DNA from: Typhlomys cinereus
Lineage: Eukaryota; Chordata; Mammalia; Rodentia; Platacanthomyidae
DNA length: 64,000 nucleotides
Direction: 5' to 3'
NCBI GenBank assembly: GCA_023101885.1
Contig: JALPQD010000360.1
Span: 930,001-994,000 of the forward strand
The notes under the pieces were generated by a model. That model saw only the letters and a list, made by a program, of their open reading frames with translations, ran no database searches and was not told where the DNA came from. Positions 1 to 10,546 of this stretch are shown here, in pieces. Each line of letters begins with the position of its first letter. Position 1 is the stretch's first letter. A program made the position numbers and the translations under genes.

Positions 1-50
1 CCATAGTTGTTAAGAGGGTTCCATGAGATCATCCCATAAACGTTTGGGAT

Positions 51-67
51 AGAAAGCACTCAGTGTT
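51..67. repeat. Target-site duplication, left copy (17 bp)
   Basis: The 17-mer agaaagcactcagtgtt here is repeated exactly at 362-378 and brackets the SINE at 68-361. This is the footprint of L1-mediated insertion. Confidence 0.9.
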
Positions 68-361
68 GGGGCTGGAGAGGTGGCTCAGGGGTTAAGCCTC
101 CGCCTTGGAGGCGGAAGGTCCCGAGTTCGGATCCCAGATCCCACGTATAGATGCCAGACGGAAGCGGGGGCGGCCTGCGCTTCTGGTCCTGGTAGGGCGG
201 AGCCTGTGAATCCCGGGGCAGAAGGAGGTGGAGGTGTCCATGGTGGTTCGCGAATTCGTCCGTGGTTCTACACATACACAGACACACACGTACACACACA
301 CGCAGACGCGCGCGCGCACATACACACAGTTGAATAAATAATAATAATAATAATAAAAAAA
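68..361 (+). mobile_element. Young tRNA-derived SINE (family A), complete
   Basis: The element starts ggggctggagaggtggctca. It carries a Pol III A box (tggctcagggg) and B box (gttcggatcc), a GC-rich body, a (CA)n stretch and an (AAT)n/A tail. The head resembles the B2/B3/Dip group of rodent tRNA-derived SINEs, but the body is not mouse or rat B2. The flanking 17-bp duplications are identical, so the insertion is fairly recent. Other copies of the same family lie at 4172 (minus), 42193 and 59823. The exact family name is not asserted. Confidence 0.9.
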
Positions 362-378
362 AGAAAGCACTCAGTGTT
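362..378. repeat. Target-site duplication, right copy (17 bp)
   Basis: Exact copy of 51-67 immediately after the A-rich tail of the SINE. Confidence 0.9.
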
Positions 379-822
379 AAGCATTAGCTGCTTAGTTTTT
401 GACTCAATTTTTTGATTGACATGTATGAATCGTATAAGAAGGCATGGTATTTCGAAATGTGCAGATGGTGTGCACAGATCCAATCTTTACCAACTTGGTG
501 ATCGTCTTGATAACAGCAGTTTCAGCTGTTATAGTCTTTGTAACAGACATAATAATCAAAGCGTGATAGTGTCACCCAAGATTCAGGGTGGAATTCAGTT
601 TGTAAGTGCCAGTCTTTAGAATGATCCAGATCTTCTCGTTGGTCTTCTCCCCTCCTCTGAGGACGGGTGGTGTGCTGGTTACTCTTCATTTGATGTTTTC
701 TCAAAGACCATCATTTTCCATCCTGCTTATCCCTGCTCTGTGTCTCAGGAATTAAACCCCTGGAGACTGTATCTCCCAGACTCTCTTGTTCTAAGTTGAG
801 CCAGTGGGATGTATATATTCCA
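379..822. other. Intron 2 sequence with no recognised feature
   Basis: No repeat, exon or RNA gene was recognised. The short open frames here have no coding character. Confidence 0.5.
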
Positions 823-830
823 TTCACACA

Positions 831-863
831 CAGAGAGACAATGCACTAGATTGCCTTCCTTTA
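831..863 (+). repeat. Local direct duplication, left copy
   Basis: This 33-bp stretch beginning cagagagaca recurs at 1635-1667 with two mismatches. Both copies are followed by a SINE in the same orientation, directly at 1669 and after about 15 bp at 879. Confidence 0.75.
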
Positions 864-878
864 AAAAACGTGGTTCTT

Positions 879-1050
879 GGGGCTGGAGAAGTGGCTCAGA
901 GGTTAAAACTCTGCCTCACAAGCAGAAAGTCCTGAGTTTGGATCTTAGGTCCCAGGTGAAAATGCCAGGTGGAAATCACTGTAGCCTGCACTTCCGGCCC
1001 TGGTGGGTGGAGCCTGGGAAATCCCAGATTAGAGAGTGGAAGGAGAGAGA
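879..1050 (+). mobile_element. tRNA-derived SINE (family A/B3-like), older, 3' part lost
   Basis: The head ggggctggagaagtggctca, a B box (gagtttggatc) and the body phrase ggtggagcctgggaaatccc are present. The 3' part decays after about 1030. It is closely similar to the SINE at 1669. Confidence 0.75.
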
Positions 1051-1299
1051 GTGTGGGATGTTTCTATTCTTGCTTCTCCCCCTCTCTCTCCTTCTGGTCT
1101 TCCTCTTCTAAAACGAGTGCTGCTCTGTGTCCTCTTTCCAAGGCAAAGGTTCTCATCAAACTCTTATTAACATCTCTCAATATGCCTTTAGCCCTTAGAG
1201 CATGTTTCCCATAGTTGCTAGTGTTTTTAATTGAACACCTAAAATGTTTTCTGTTGGTATTTCAGCGGACATAACAACCTATTAAAAGATAATGTGTTG

Positions 1300-1630
1300 G
1301 AAGCTGGGGAGATGGGTCTGTCAGTAAAAGGCTTGTTGTGCAAGCACTGAGGATTTGAATTCAGATTCCCAGCACCCAACTGAACATTGGGCACAAAAGC
1401 ACGCATCTATAACCCCAGAGCTGGGAGGGCAAAGACAGGTGGATCTCGGGAATCTGCTGACCGGTCTGACCTGATGAGCCTCAGCCTCAGTGAGAGATTC
1501 CGTCCCCGAAAGTAAAGTGGAATGCTATCAAGAATGACAGCCTGATATCAGGCTCTGGCTTCTACACGTACATGTGCAGATGGGCACAGCCTCATCATAC
1601 ATCAGCACACACACGTATACATCCCTTTCA
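1300..1630 (+). mobile_element. B3-type SINE, diverged
   Basis: The head reads aagctggggagatgggtctg. It is followed by cccagcaccca, a 'cataaccccag' core and a region matching the 'cagtgagagattc' part of B3. It ends in a short CA-rich stretch. Confidence 0.65.
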
Positions 1631-1634
1631 CGCG

Positions 1635-1667
1635 CAGAGAGACAGTGCACTGGATTGCCTTCCTTTA
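1635..1667 (+). repeat. Local direct duplication, right copy
   Basis: Second copy of the 33-bp flank at 831-863, offset 804 bp, two mismatches. Confidence 0.75.
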
Positions 1668-1668
1668 A

Positions 1669-1935
1669 GGGGACTGGAGATGTGGCTTACAGGTTAAGAC
1701 TCTACCTTGCATGCAGGAGGTCCTGAGTTTGGATCTCAGGTCCCAGGTAAAAATGCCAGGTGGAAATCACTGTAGCTTGTACCTCTGGCCCTGGTGAGTG
1801 GAGCCTGAGAAATCCCAGAGCCAAGCAAAAAGAAATAATCCAAGATGATTCCTGAAGTCACCCACAGAAAAACACAGTGCCTCCCCCTCCCCCACACTAA
1901 ATAAATAAATAAATAAATTTATTTAATAAAAATAA
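1669..1935 (+). mobile_element. tRNA-derived SINE (B3/A-like), first of a tandem trio
   Basis: The element runs from ggggactggagatgtggctt through the B box and the ggtggagcctgag phrase to an (AAAT)n tail. The next two partial copies follow head to tail. Confidence 0.8.
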
Positions 1936-2093
1936 TCTGAATTCAGATCTCAAGTCAAGTGGAAATAGTGGAATGGGGGTGGCCTGCATTTCCAGCCCTG
2001 CTGGGTGGAGCCTGGGAAATCCAGAGACTAGCAAAAAGAAGATAGAAACAATCCAGGATGATTCCTGAAGTCACCCACAGGGACATACAGTGC

Positions 2094-2128
<35 letters not shown>

Positions 2129-2148
2129 CACAAGTAAAAAAAAAAAAA
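1936..2148 (+). mobile_element. Partial tRNA-derived SINE, second of the trio
   Basis: It begins at the B-box region (gaattcagatctca), so the tRNA-like head is missing. It has the body phrase ggtggagcctgggaaatcc, then (CA)n at about 2097-2126 and a 13-A tract. Confidence 0.75.
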
Positions 2149-2365
2149 AGGATCTGAGTTCAAATCCCAGATCATACATAAAAAGGTCAAGTGGAAATGA
2201 TGACCTGCATTTCTGACCCTGGAGTTCAGAGCCTGGGAAATCTCAGAGCAAAATAATAAAAAGTTAGAACAATCCAGGATGATTCCTGATGTCACTCTTG
2301 GGCTTCCGCATGCATATACAGTGCCCTCTTCTACACTCCCCCCACCCATGCACACAACACACAGG
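2149..2365 (+). mobile_element. Partial tRNA-derived SINE, third of the trio
   Basis: It starts at the B-box region (ctgagttcaaatccc), again without the head. It contains the gcctgggaaatctcagagc body and the gatgattcctgatgtcac 3' segment. Confidence 0.75.
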
Positions 2366-2519
2366 AAGGAGCCTACCTATACCTACTTATATAAACAAAA
2401 TGGTACAGCTACTTTGAAAAGTAATGGTATTTTCTTACAAGAGACACAGAATTACCCTATGATTTTACAGATTTTTTTAACCTAAAAGAAGCTAAATTAC
2501 TTACATACTGCCACACAGA

Positions 2520-2900
2520 CTTAAAATGACTGTCCACAGTAACTTCATTTATAATATGAAGAAATTGAAAAAAAAAGCAGCCTATCTATCAACCAAGGAG
2601 TGGATAAATGAACCTTAGCATAACTGTGTAACAGAATATTACTGGCTATCAAAATGAGCTATTGATTCTGAAAGGCATATGGATCCGGAAACGTTAGTCT
2701 GTGTGAAAGAAGGAACACATACACATTCACAATGCTACACATCATGTGTGTTCATTAGTCAGTGCAATGGAAAGCAGGTTGGTGGCTGCCAAGAATCAGG
2801 ACGTGGGGTGATACTAAACTCTGAGTCTTGATTGTGGCAGTGTGATGATGGCTTAATTGCTTATCAAGCTGCATGAAATTGTTCCTCTAAAATGGGCTAC
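2520..2900 (+). mobile_element. Old LINE-1 3' end fragment
   Basis: The phrases atcaaccaaggagtggataa, gtgtgaaagaagg and aggttggtggctgccaa follow the order seen at the ORF2/3' UTR end of old mammalian L1 (L1M group). It is heavily diverged and non-coding. Confidence 0.65.
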
Positions 2901-3464
2901 CTTCTGTGTTCTCAGACTCATGAAGTTGAGGCAGAGGACCGTGAATATTCACCTTACTTATGAAACTATTAGGGGTTAATAGTATTATCACAAGAAGAAA
3001 GTCATAGCTAGAGACAACTAGCACCATCATCATTTCATATGTTTCCTAGCAACTTTTCTTCCTTTACTTATTCTACTCCCTACCCCTTATGCATAAATGC
3101 ACACACACCACCATCACTGCCACCAGCACCAACAACAATAAAACAGAAAGAATAGCAATAGTAAAAAAAAAAAAATCAAAAGGCCTATTAGCTAGGAGAA
3201 GTGAAGCTACTTTCCTCGATAGTTTGCCCACTGAGAAATCATCCCCTTGCCCCCGCAAGTATGCAGGCACTTGGCATTCAGACATCCCAAATGAACTCTA
3301 CTGGGCCACACATGCAAAAAGATGTGACCGGAGAGAGGAGACTGGCTGAAAAGTAGGAAGTATGAGGCGGGGCTGGGATTGGGCAGTAAGAGGTAGAAAT
3401 ATTGTGAATTCATTTTATTTATGTATGAAAGTATCAAAGAAAGAAATTAAGAATTGACTACCTT
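2901..3464. other. Intron 2 sequence with no recognised gene
   Basis: Mostly unassigned intronic sequence. A CAC/CAN-rich stretch lies near 3100-3140 and a 13-A run near 3162. No exon or RNA gene was seen. Confidence 0.45.
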
Positions 3465-3512
3465 GGACCAAGGAGGTGGCGCAGGGGTTAAAGCCTTGGT
3501 CTTGCAAGAATG
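3465..3512 (+). mobile_element. SINE head fragment
   Basis: The short stretch ggaggtggcgcaggggttaa matches the A-box head of the tRNA-derived SINEs. It breaks off after about 48 bp. Confidence 0.5.
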
Positions 3513-3554
3513 ACCTGCCTATTTATTTGGTTAATTAGGTTTATTCTATACACA

Positions 3555-3665
3555 TATCCCCTGGGCTGGCCTGGAGCTCATTTTGTAGCTCAGACTGGTC
3601 TCAAATTTGTGGTTGTACTCGGCTTCCCAAGCCCTGGGGTGACTGGTGTGTGATTCCAAGCTCAG
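3555..3665 (-). mobile_element. B1-type SINE, antisense, diverged
   Basis: Ordered phrases ttttgtagctcagactggtc, tcaaatttgtggt, gcttcccaagccctgggg and tgactggtgtg match the reverse complement of a 7SL-derived B1. Confidence 0.65.
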
Positions 3666-3719
3666 AAAAAGTGGCTTATTTAAATAAAAGGGGAAGAAAT
3701 AAATATAAAGAAAAGCAAA

Positions 3720-3903
3720 TGGGGATTGGCAAGATGGCACAGCTGGTACAAACCTGGTGATGGTGGAAGGAGAGAAGTGAACTGTCGAAAATTGTCCTCT
3801 GACCTCCGCTCATGCACAACGGCATGCATGCTGCCCCCTTGTCCCTCACTCTCTCCTCCCTCCCTTCCACTCTGTCAAATGAATAAATAAATATATAAAG
3901 CCA
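3720..3903 (+). mobile_element. B2-type SINE
   Basis: The diagnostic 3' phrase is aattgtcctctgacctccgc followed by catgcatgctgc, and it ends in an AATAAATAAATA tail. The head is partly deleted. Confidence 0.65.
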
Positions 3904-4171
3904 GAAAGAAGCAAATAAATAACTTAATGATGGCTCAGAACAAAAAGCAAGCAAACAAACAGAACATCTTCATAATGAGGTTCTTTTGTGGGGGAGGAGG
4001 GCTATGATTTTATAGAGCACTCACCAATGTGAGACGATGTGGGTTTTTTAGTACTCAAAATGCGTGATAGGAGGAAACAAAAATGTACAATGTGGAGGAA
4101 GGAGACCCTGAGGAGAGAGGTGGAGGGAGATCACCGGCTTCACCTCTCAACCAACCCATAGCCAATTAAAT

Positions 4172-4469
4172 TTTTTTAAAATTTTTATTCAATTGTACGT
4201 GTGTATGTATGTGTGTGTGTATGTGTGTGTGTAGAATTCGTGGTGGATTCGGGAACCACCATGGACGCCTCCACCTCCTCCTTGTTTACTCTGCCCCAGA
4301 ATTCACAGGCTCCGCCCTACCAGAACCAGAAGCGCAGGCCCCCCCAGGCCTTCCCCTCCGCCGCCCCCCCCGCTTCCATCCGGCGTCTATACGTGGGGTC
4401 TAGGATCCGAACTCAGGACCCTCTGCCTGCAAGGCAGAGGTTTAACCCTTGAGCCACCTCTCCGGCCCC
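4172..4469 (-). mobile_element. Young family-A SINE, complete, antisense
   Basis: Reverse complement of the element at 68-361. The A/T tail and (GT)n are at the left and the tRNA-like head (tgagccacctctccggcccc) at the right. The 12-mer agccaattaaat flanks both sides (4160-4171 and 4472-4483), consistent with a target-site duplication. Confidence 0.88.
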
Positions 4470-4659
4470 ACAGCCAATTAAATATTATCAAGTTCTTCCT
4501 GTAGTTACTATTAACCATCGCAATAGCCATTGAAATGGTGAACATCTGTGGCTGAACTTGCTACCTGGCAGTTATTGTACTAAGGATTGTACTAAAGATT
4601 TTTCTCTTCCTGGTAGTGTCTTCAATGTGATATTGCATCTCATCCAAGTGACTCGAATA

Positions 4660-4761
4660 GTCAGTCACCTTTTATTCCCACACTATTGTGAAGATGAGTA
4701 AAGTGTCTTACAGAGGAGAGGTCAAATGGAAGCATTCGGTGGTTGATTAGTGGTTCAGAGA
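4660..4761 (-). mobile_element. Possible MIR fragment, antisense
   Basis: The order ttttattcccacactattgt, gaagatgagtaa, cagaggagaggtcaaa resembles the reverse complement of the MIR core. The call rests on a weak pattern. Confidence 0.4.
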
Positions 4762-6380
4762 GGAAGTGATATTTAGTCTGAGTTCTTGAGGCTGATAGAA
4801 GGAACCTGAGGAATCCCCATGGGGAAGGGCTGGGAGAGACGAAGAGAAGGATCCAGCAAACAGAGGAGGGTGCCCCAGAGGGCAGAACTGGGGACCTTCC
4901 AGGGAGGCTGAGCTCTGTGCAGCCCAAACTCTTCAGTATTAGAGGGGTTCCTAAGAGGAAAACAGCGCTGGCTGCGGACTGCAATGAGAAGCTTAGAGAC
5001 TGTGATGGGGGCAGGGTCTCATAAAAGGATGCTCAAGCAGTGTGGGGATAGAGCAGGTGTGTTGGAACTGAGCAGGGTTCTTCGACCTTGTGTAAGCAGC
5101 CAGGAGTGGACCACAGTTGACCAAAGGAACAAGCAAATGGAAGGAGATGGGGGCAGTGCATATGCGCAACGCCAGGCTGTGGATTGCCCAGATCCAGAGC
5201 GGCTCTGGAGATGTAGGTGACGGGAACCGGTGGGTGACCTTTGCATGGTGATATTAGGGGAATGAATCAGCTCCAGCTGTTTTCCGCTCCCAGGTCTCCC
5301 CCCCCCTCAATCCCTTGCCCAAATCAGATTTCAGAGAAGGATGGTGATTCATTGATGTGGGGTTGTGTGCAAGGGGAGAGCTGGACACCTGATTGACAGC
5401 TTTACAGTGACTATGTACAATGGAAGAAAGATGGTTTCCTAAGGAAAATGATGATTCCAAGTAACAAAGGAAGGAGTTAATGTCGACTAGGCACAAGCAG
5501 TGATGCCCTCTGTGATCTCCTGACCCCGCCTTGGACGCTGTCATTTTGGGGCTATTGGCTGGCTGATACTACTTTCACTATTTACTTACCTTGCAGCCTT
5601 GGCTGCCTTTTTATCCACAGAGAGATTAAGCTTTCTCCAGTTGCTTTTCAAAAGCAAGAGTTGGAGGACCGGGATTGACAGGAATATATCTCTGGGTTTC
5701 AAACTACCTAGCTCTGGAGGCAAGGTGTGACGGATGTGACTCATTGTCAAGTCAAGAAAGGGCATGGCCCCCTGGGGGCGGGGGTGAAGGGTGGGGGTGG
5801 GGTGGGGTGGGGCTGTGGCTCCTTTCCTTCAACAAGGGTGGGGTGCTGGTGACAGTAGAAACTGAATGTGCTGGGTCCTAAAGTCCTAGAGCAGGCAGAT
5901 TAACAGGCTCAGTAAACACGGGACACCTGCTGGTTCTCATCCCTCCTAACGCTTCTTCCCACAACACCAGACTCCCACAGTCTTCAGTGTGGCCACACCA
6001 TCTACAGACATTAAGGGAAGGATGGAAGGATGTATCCCAGCTTTCCTCGGTTTACCAACATCTACTCTTATAACTGAGTGAATCCTATTGAGTTCTATTA
6101 AATAAAAAAAAAAGTTGATTGCTAGGGACACACCAAGTATAGGAAAAGTAGAAGCCTTTGCTATCTACCCTGTCCCTTCTCACCTTTGCTTTGTTCACAT
6201 CCTGTGGTTGTAGGAGACCGAAAGCCAGCTCAACTGGGTTCAAGATAGGAAGACTTTATTAGTCTCTATGAAAAAGCAGAGAAGTTCTCCGGGGTTGATT
6301 GGAATTAGGTGCTCATACATGATTATCAGACATTTTCTGACCCTGCTTTTTTAAGTGTTAGACTCATCATCAGCAAATAT
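4762..6380. other. Long intron 2 stretch with no recognised repeat
   Basis: About 1.6 kb without a repeat I can name. It contains C-rich (5295-5305) and GGGGT-rich (5779-5815) runs, and open frames of less than 110 codons with no conserved motif. No exon was recognised. Confidence 0.45.
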
Positions 6381-6494
6381 ATTTCCATGTGTGTGCATAT
6401 ATGCATATACATGTGCATGTAAAGCCAGAGGTTGACCTGGCTGGGTGGCCTTGAGTGTCTGTCTCAGTCACTCTACTTCATTTTTAAAAGTTGT

Positions 6495-6830
6495 ATTTAT
6501 TTGATGTGTACATGTGTGTGAGTGTATGTGCATGTATGTGTGTGGCTGTATGCACCCGTGCAAACACATGGAGACCAGAAGAGGACAAGGGGTGTCTTCC
6601 TCCATCACGCCTCGCTTATTTCTCTGAGACAGGATTTCTTCCTGAACCCAGGGCTCATGTCTCAAGCTAGGGTGGGGAGTGACAAGTCCCAGTGAACCTC
6701 TGGACTCTGCCTCCCTCAGAGTAGGACGACAGCCATTCGCATTTGCAGGGACACCTGGCTCTTTGCGTGCCTGCTGGGATCCAAACTCTGGTCATCCTAG
6801 TAGTGCAGCAAGCTCTTTATTTAGGAGATA
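6495..6830 (-). mobile_element. B3-type SINE, antisense, diverged
   Basis: (GT)-rich start, then gagaccagaagaggac, gtgtcttcctccatc, tctctgagacagg and a final gggatccaaactctggtc. This is the order expected for a reverse-complement B3. Confidence 0.65.
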
Positions 6831-6887
6831 GTCTCTTGCTGAAGCTAGTGCTTTCTGATTCTGCTAGTCTGGCTGAAAGCAATGACA

Positions 6888-7014
6888 GTGTCCATTTGGG
6901 AAAAAATTAAGTGGCGGCGAGCGATGCTCAGCAATCCAAGTGCATCCGAATCGCCACGGAGCTTTCTCAGGGCACCGATACTTGCCTCCTCCTTCCCACC
7001 AGATCCATTAAATC
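6888..7014 (+). repeat. 127-bp direct duplication, left copy (contains part of a MER5-like element)
   Basis: Aligns without gaps to 8047-8173 (offset 1159 bp) with 11 mismatches, about 91% identity. It contains the gcatccgaatcgccacggag segment, which resembles the 'atcagaatcacctggag' part of MER5-type hAT elements. Confidence 0.8.
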
Positions 7015-7152
7015 TTTGCCTCCCTAGTGCTAGGATTACAGGTGCCTGTGACCATGCCTAGCTTTTTCATTATGTAGATTCTAGGGGTTGAATTCAGATC
7101 TTCATACTTGTATAACAAGCACTTTACTGACCTGTGCTATCTCTCCAGATCC
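7015..7152 (-). mobile_element. B1/B3-type SINE fragment, antisense
   Basis: Starts tttgcctccctagtgctagg attacagg and ends ttactgacctgtgctatctc tccag. The latter matches the reverse complement of a SINE head. Confidence 0.55.
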
Positions 7153-8046
7153 CCTATTTTTTTTGTGTGTGGTGATAATTATGGCAGATGCAGACTTCTT
7201 CCCTCCCCCCTCAACAGCTCTGCTGCAGAATAATCTTTCCTAATAATTCCAGCAAAAGGTTGATTCTCCTTGGTGACTTGAGTCATCACTTCCCTGTCTT
7301 TGGATCTATACTGTGGTCAACATCTACCCTTAGAGCCAGCAGATGAGACGGCTATCGGCCAGCACCTGGAGCAGAGGCGAGAGTAGAAGCCTGGAGGCTG
7401 GTGGCTAGTCAGTTCTCTGTTTATAAGAGATGTCTACCATATTTGGGTTTGGGGTTCAGACCTTCGCCTGGGCTGAGAACTCTAGGGTTGCATAAGGCTA
7501 ATGAGTGAAGGGACATCGATATTCCTTCTTGGCTATGTCATTTTGTTCCGATGTCTCCTGGCATGGGGTCAAGGGACTATCTCCCTGTGTCACATTGACC
7601 TGCTCAGGGATCTGGCTCTTTTAGAGTTGTTACAACAAAAGGTGATAGTAGTGTTGGTAATGTGATAACTTTCGTTTTATGGATTTATTTATTTCCATGG
7701 CCCTTTCCAAAGCCTATTCTTTACCTATGGGTTCATGCAACTCTACATTGCTTAATTTAACAAATTTGGTAGCAATTGCCATTGAAAACCACCGTTCCCT
7801 TCAGCTACTGACAACTGCTAGTGACTTTGCTTCTGTCCTCCCTGCTGAGTGCTGAGCTGTCAATGGGCAGAGGAGGTTTTCTGTCTCTTCTCCCTTCTTG
7901 CAGAGGAAATGATCGTAGGCATTTTGAGAAGGAATTCTGAGCCTGGCTTAAAAGAAGGTAGCCCACTGGTAGGATGGGATAAGGTGTGACTGCAGAAACA
8001 GAAGGGGGCTGACGTCCGTGTAGCAAAAAGAAGCAGGATCTCAGAC
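7153..8046. other. Intron 2 sequence with no recognised feature
   Basis: Unassigned intronic DNA between the two copies of the 127-bp duplication. No exon, RNA gene or clear repeat was recognised. Confidence 0.45.
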
Positions 8047-8173
8047 GTGTCCATTTGGGAAAGAAGCAAGTGGAGGCGAGCGATGCTCAGCCAGCCAAAT
8101 GCATCCGAATCACCAGGGAGCTTTCTCAGGGCAGCGATACTTGCCTCCTCCTTTCCACCAGATCCATTAAATC
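8047..8173 (+). repeat. 127-bp direct duplication, right copy
   Basis: Copy of 6888-7014. Here the homology to a MER5-like element continues beyond the duplication, so this copy probably keeps the ancestral context. Confidence 0.8.
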
Positions 8174-8275
8174 AGAATCTTTGGGACTGGGACCTGAACT
8201 TTTTTTAAAAACCTCCCCAGATGATTAGAGAGTGAAGCCAGGCTGAAAGGCACAGAGCTAAAGAAAAGGAACCAC
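8095..8275 (+). mobile_element. MER5-like hAT-Charlie DNA transposon remnant
   Basis: The order atccgaatcaccagggagct, aatcagaatctttggga, ctgggacctgaactt, aaacctccccagatgatt and gccaggctgaaagg follows the MER5/Charlie non-autonomous consensus as I recall it. It is old and non-coding. Confidence 0.6.
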
Positions 8276-8429
8276 CTCTCAAATCATACAATCGTCCTTG
8301 GTCTCTCTGGTAGGGCACTGGTTTCAGGACCACTATCGATGATTAAGACCCTTTTGTAAAACGATTTGGTGTTTGTATATAACTTGCATGTATCATCTGA
8401 ATACCTCACTTTTTTTTAAGCCTTATTGT

Positions 8430-8610
8430 TGTGATGTGGATGTGTGCCCTGAGGTGTGTGTATGAATGTGGGTGCACTGTGTGGCGGTCAGAGGATAACT
8501 TTGAGGAGCTGGTTCTCTCCTTCTACCTTTTGGTAGATTCTGGGGATCAAGCTCAGGCTGTCAGGATTGTATGACAAATGCTTTTACCCCCTGAGCTACC
8601 TAACTGTCCT
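8430..8610 (-). mobile_element. B2/B4-type SINE, antisense
   Basis: gcggtcagaggataactttg, gttctctccttctacctttt, ggggatcaagctcaggctgt and taccccctgagctacc match the reverse complement of the rodent tRNA-SINE that ends in 'gtcctctgacc'. Confidence 0.65.
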
Positions 8611-8683
8611 GTCTTGATCACTTTAAATCACTACTAGTTTATTTGTAATTCCCATCTGTCCATCTCTCTGTCCATCCGTGTGT

Positions 8684-8734
8684 CCATCCATCCATCCATC
8701 CATCCATCCATCCATCCATCCATCCATCCATCCA
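8684..8734. repeat. (ATCC)n simple repeat
   Basis: About a dozen uninterrupted tetranucleotide units. Confidence 0.9.
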
Positions 8735-8764
8735 GTTTTACTAAGAATTGGTATGGTGTGAGCC

Positions 8765-9054
8765 AAAGGGCCAGAATTTGAATTCCCAGATCTCACAAAA
8801 ATGTCACATTGATATGGTGGCCTGCCCGTAATTCTAGCCCTGGGAGGCAGAGCCTGGTAATCCCCAGAGCAAGCTGGTTAGCCAGACTAGGCCTAGTGGC
8901 ATGTTTTGGGTTTAATTAGAGACCCGGGCTCAGTAAGGTGGAAGAATGATGGAGGATGATTTCTGATATCATCCTTGGACTTGGAGAGGCACACACAGTC
9001 AAGTGCACTTGTGTGCATACACCTGCACATATACAGGCACACTCACCCATATGC

Positions 9055-9088
<34 letters not shown>

Positions 9089-9115
9089 TGCATGCACACA
9101 CACACATATCATGAA
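8765..9115 (+). mobile_element. B3-type SINE with (CA)n
   Basis: gaattcccagatctc, gtaattctagccctggg, gttagccagactaggcc, gagacccgggctcagtaagg and gtggaagaatgatgg are in B3 order. Pure (CA)n follows at about 9054-9085. Confidence 0.7.
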
Positions 9116-9120
9116 AAGAA

Positions 9121-10148
9121 AAAAGAACAGTTGATATGAGCTTGACACGTGCTTCTCTTCACAACTACATATGACATAGGTGGTCTTATGCTTGTGGTAG
9201 GATGGTCAACTAGACAAAGTTCACAAGCTGGGGCATTCAAATCTGTTTGGATGGTTCACAGAGAGTTTAACAAAATCATATCCGGCAACTGCCCTCCTCA
9301 ACTCAGAGCCACCATTGTTTGGAGTCAAGTACCCCTGGGAAAGGCTGGAATCCCTCAGTTTAATCCAGTTACTGCTGTGTCCTAGGATGGCTTTGTGTAG
9401 CTAGAAGGTCTGACCTCTATGGACATTTGAGCTTTCACTGCCTGCTTTTGGGTAATAGTTAAGGTGAGAAAACTGTCACCTATCCATAGGACTGTGTGGC
9501 TTTTCCTGTGAGTAACTGCAGTTTCTATTCCAATCTGGCTTGTAGTCTGCCTGGAAGGCCGAGTGCTTCCTCCTTAGATTCCATCAGCGAACTGCATGGG
9601 CTGGGTTGTTGGCATTTTGATTGGTTTGTGGAACAAATTTACACCATGGGTAATGTATAAAATCCCAAATACCAAGGGACAGCCGTGAACCTGGCAGGAA
9701 TATGAGAGGCAGCAGAGTGTTGAATTAGACAGTAGACTGCGGATGGGTGCTGAACTAAATTCTTGAATTTAGACTTCAGGCCGGTTTTAGCCACAGTACA
9801 GTAATGGAAGTACCTTATGTTAGCCTCTACGTGCAAAGGATGTTCAACACTTGAAATGTAGCCAATGAGAACAATGAACAGGAACTTCTGAGTTTTATTT
9901 AAATAATTTGATTGACACAGCCCCAGGTGTCAATCTGTTGAATGACACAAATGTAGGCCTCGGGGTAGCCAGAAAAAGTGTTGGAACAGGAAAATGCTGT
10001 GGCAGCCAAGTCATCAGAGAATGAATTTGCTACAGGTGTGTGGGCTGCATGGGGTAGGAGGGAGGAAGCATGAAGGAAACCTGTGGACAGTACTTGACAT
10101 TAACTAGGCACATCCTGTGTCCACATGCTAAGTGAAGATAAACTCATT
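9121..10148. other. Intron 2 sequence, mostly unassigned
   Basis: No exon recognised. A stretch near 9845-9930 (cacttgaaatgtagcc then an AT-rich run) vaguely resembles an old hAT-like repeat, but the match is too weak to annotate separately. Confidence 0.4.
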
Positions 10149-10415
10149 GAGGACTAGGAAGATGGCCCAGGAATTAAAGTCTTTACCTCGAAAGCAAAAG
10201 GTCCTGAGTTCAGATCCCCAGATTCCACATAAAAATGCTGTGCAAAAAATGGCAGCAGCCTGCAATTCTGGCCGAGGAAGACAAAGCCTGGGAAAACCCA
10301 AAGCAAAGTAATAAGGAGGAAGAACAATTCAAGATGATTTTGGATGTCACTCTTAGGCACACATACTCTAGTGCTTGCTTATAAACACACACACATACAC
10401 ACACACATTCACTCA
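10149..10415 (+). mobile_element. tRNA-derived SINE (B3/A-like)
   Basis: Head gaggactaggaagatggccc, B box gttcagatccc, gcctgggaaaacccaaagc and the gatgattttggatgtcac segment, ending in (CA)n. Confidence 0.75.
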
Positions 10416-10439
10416 TTGATTCCTTATCATAGTTCTGTG

Positions 10440-10546
10440 ACAATAAAAAACATAATTATTGCTCATATTTTAGACCTCAGGATATCAAGACCAAGGCATT
10501 TTCATGATAAATTCAAGGTGACACAGCTAATAACCAGTGGTACCTA
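10440..10546 (-). mobile_element. Possible MIR fragment, antisense
   Basis: Reads like the reverse complement of MIR ending in gtgacacagctaataacc. Diverged. Confidence 0.45.

Noticed and set aside
68..140. tRNA-like A and B boxes suggesting a tRNA gene
   Set aside because: They are the Pol III promoter of a tRNA-derived SINE. No cloverleaf with acceptor stem and anticodon can be assembled.
8684..8734. Regular direct repeats considered as a CRISPR-like array
   Set aside because: These are tetranucleotide microsatellites without spacers, in a mammalian genome.
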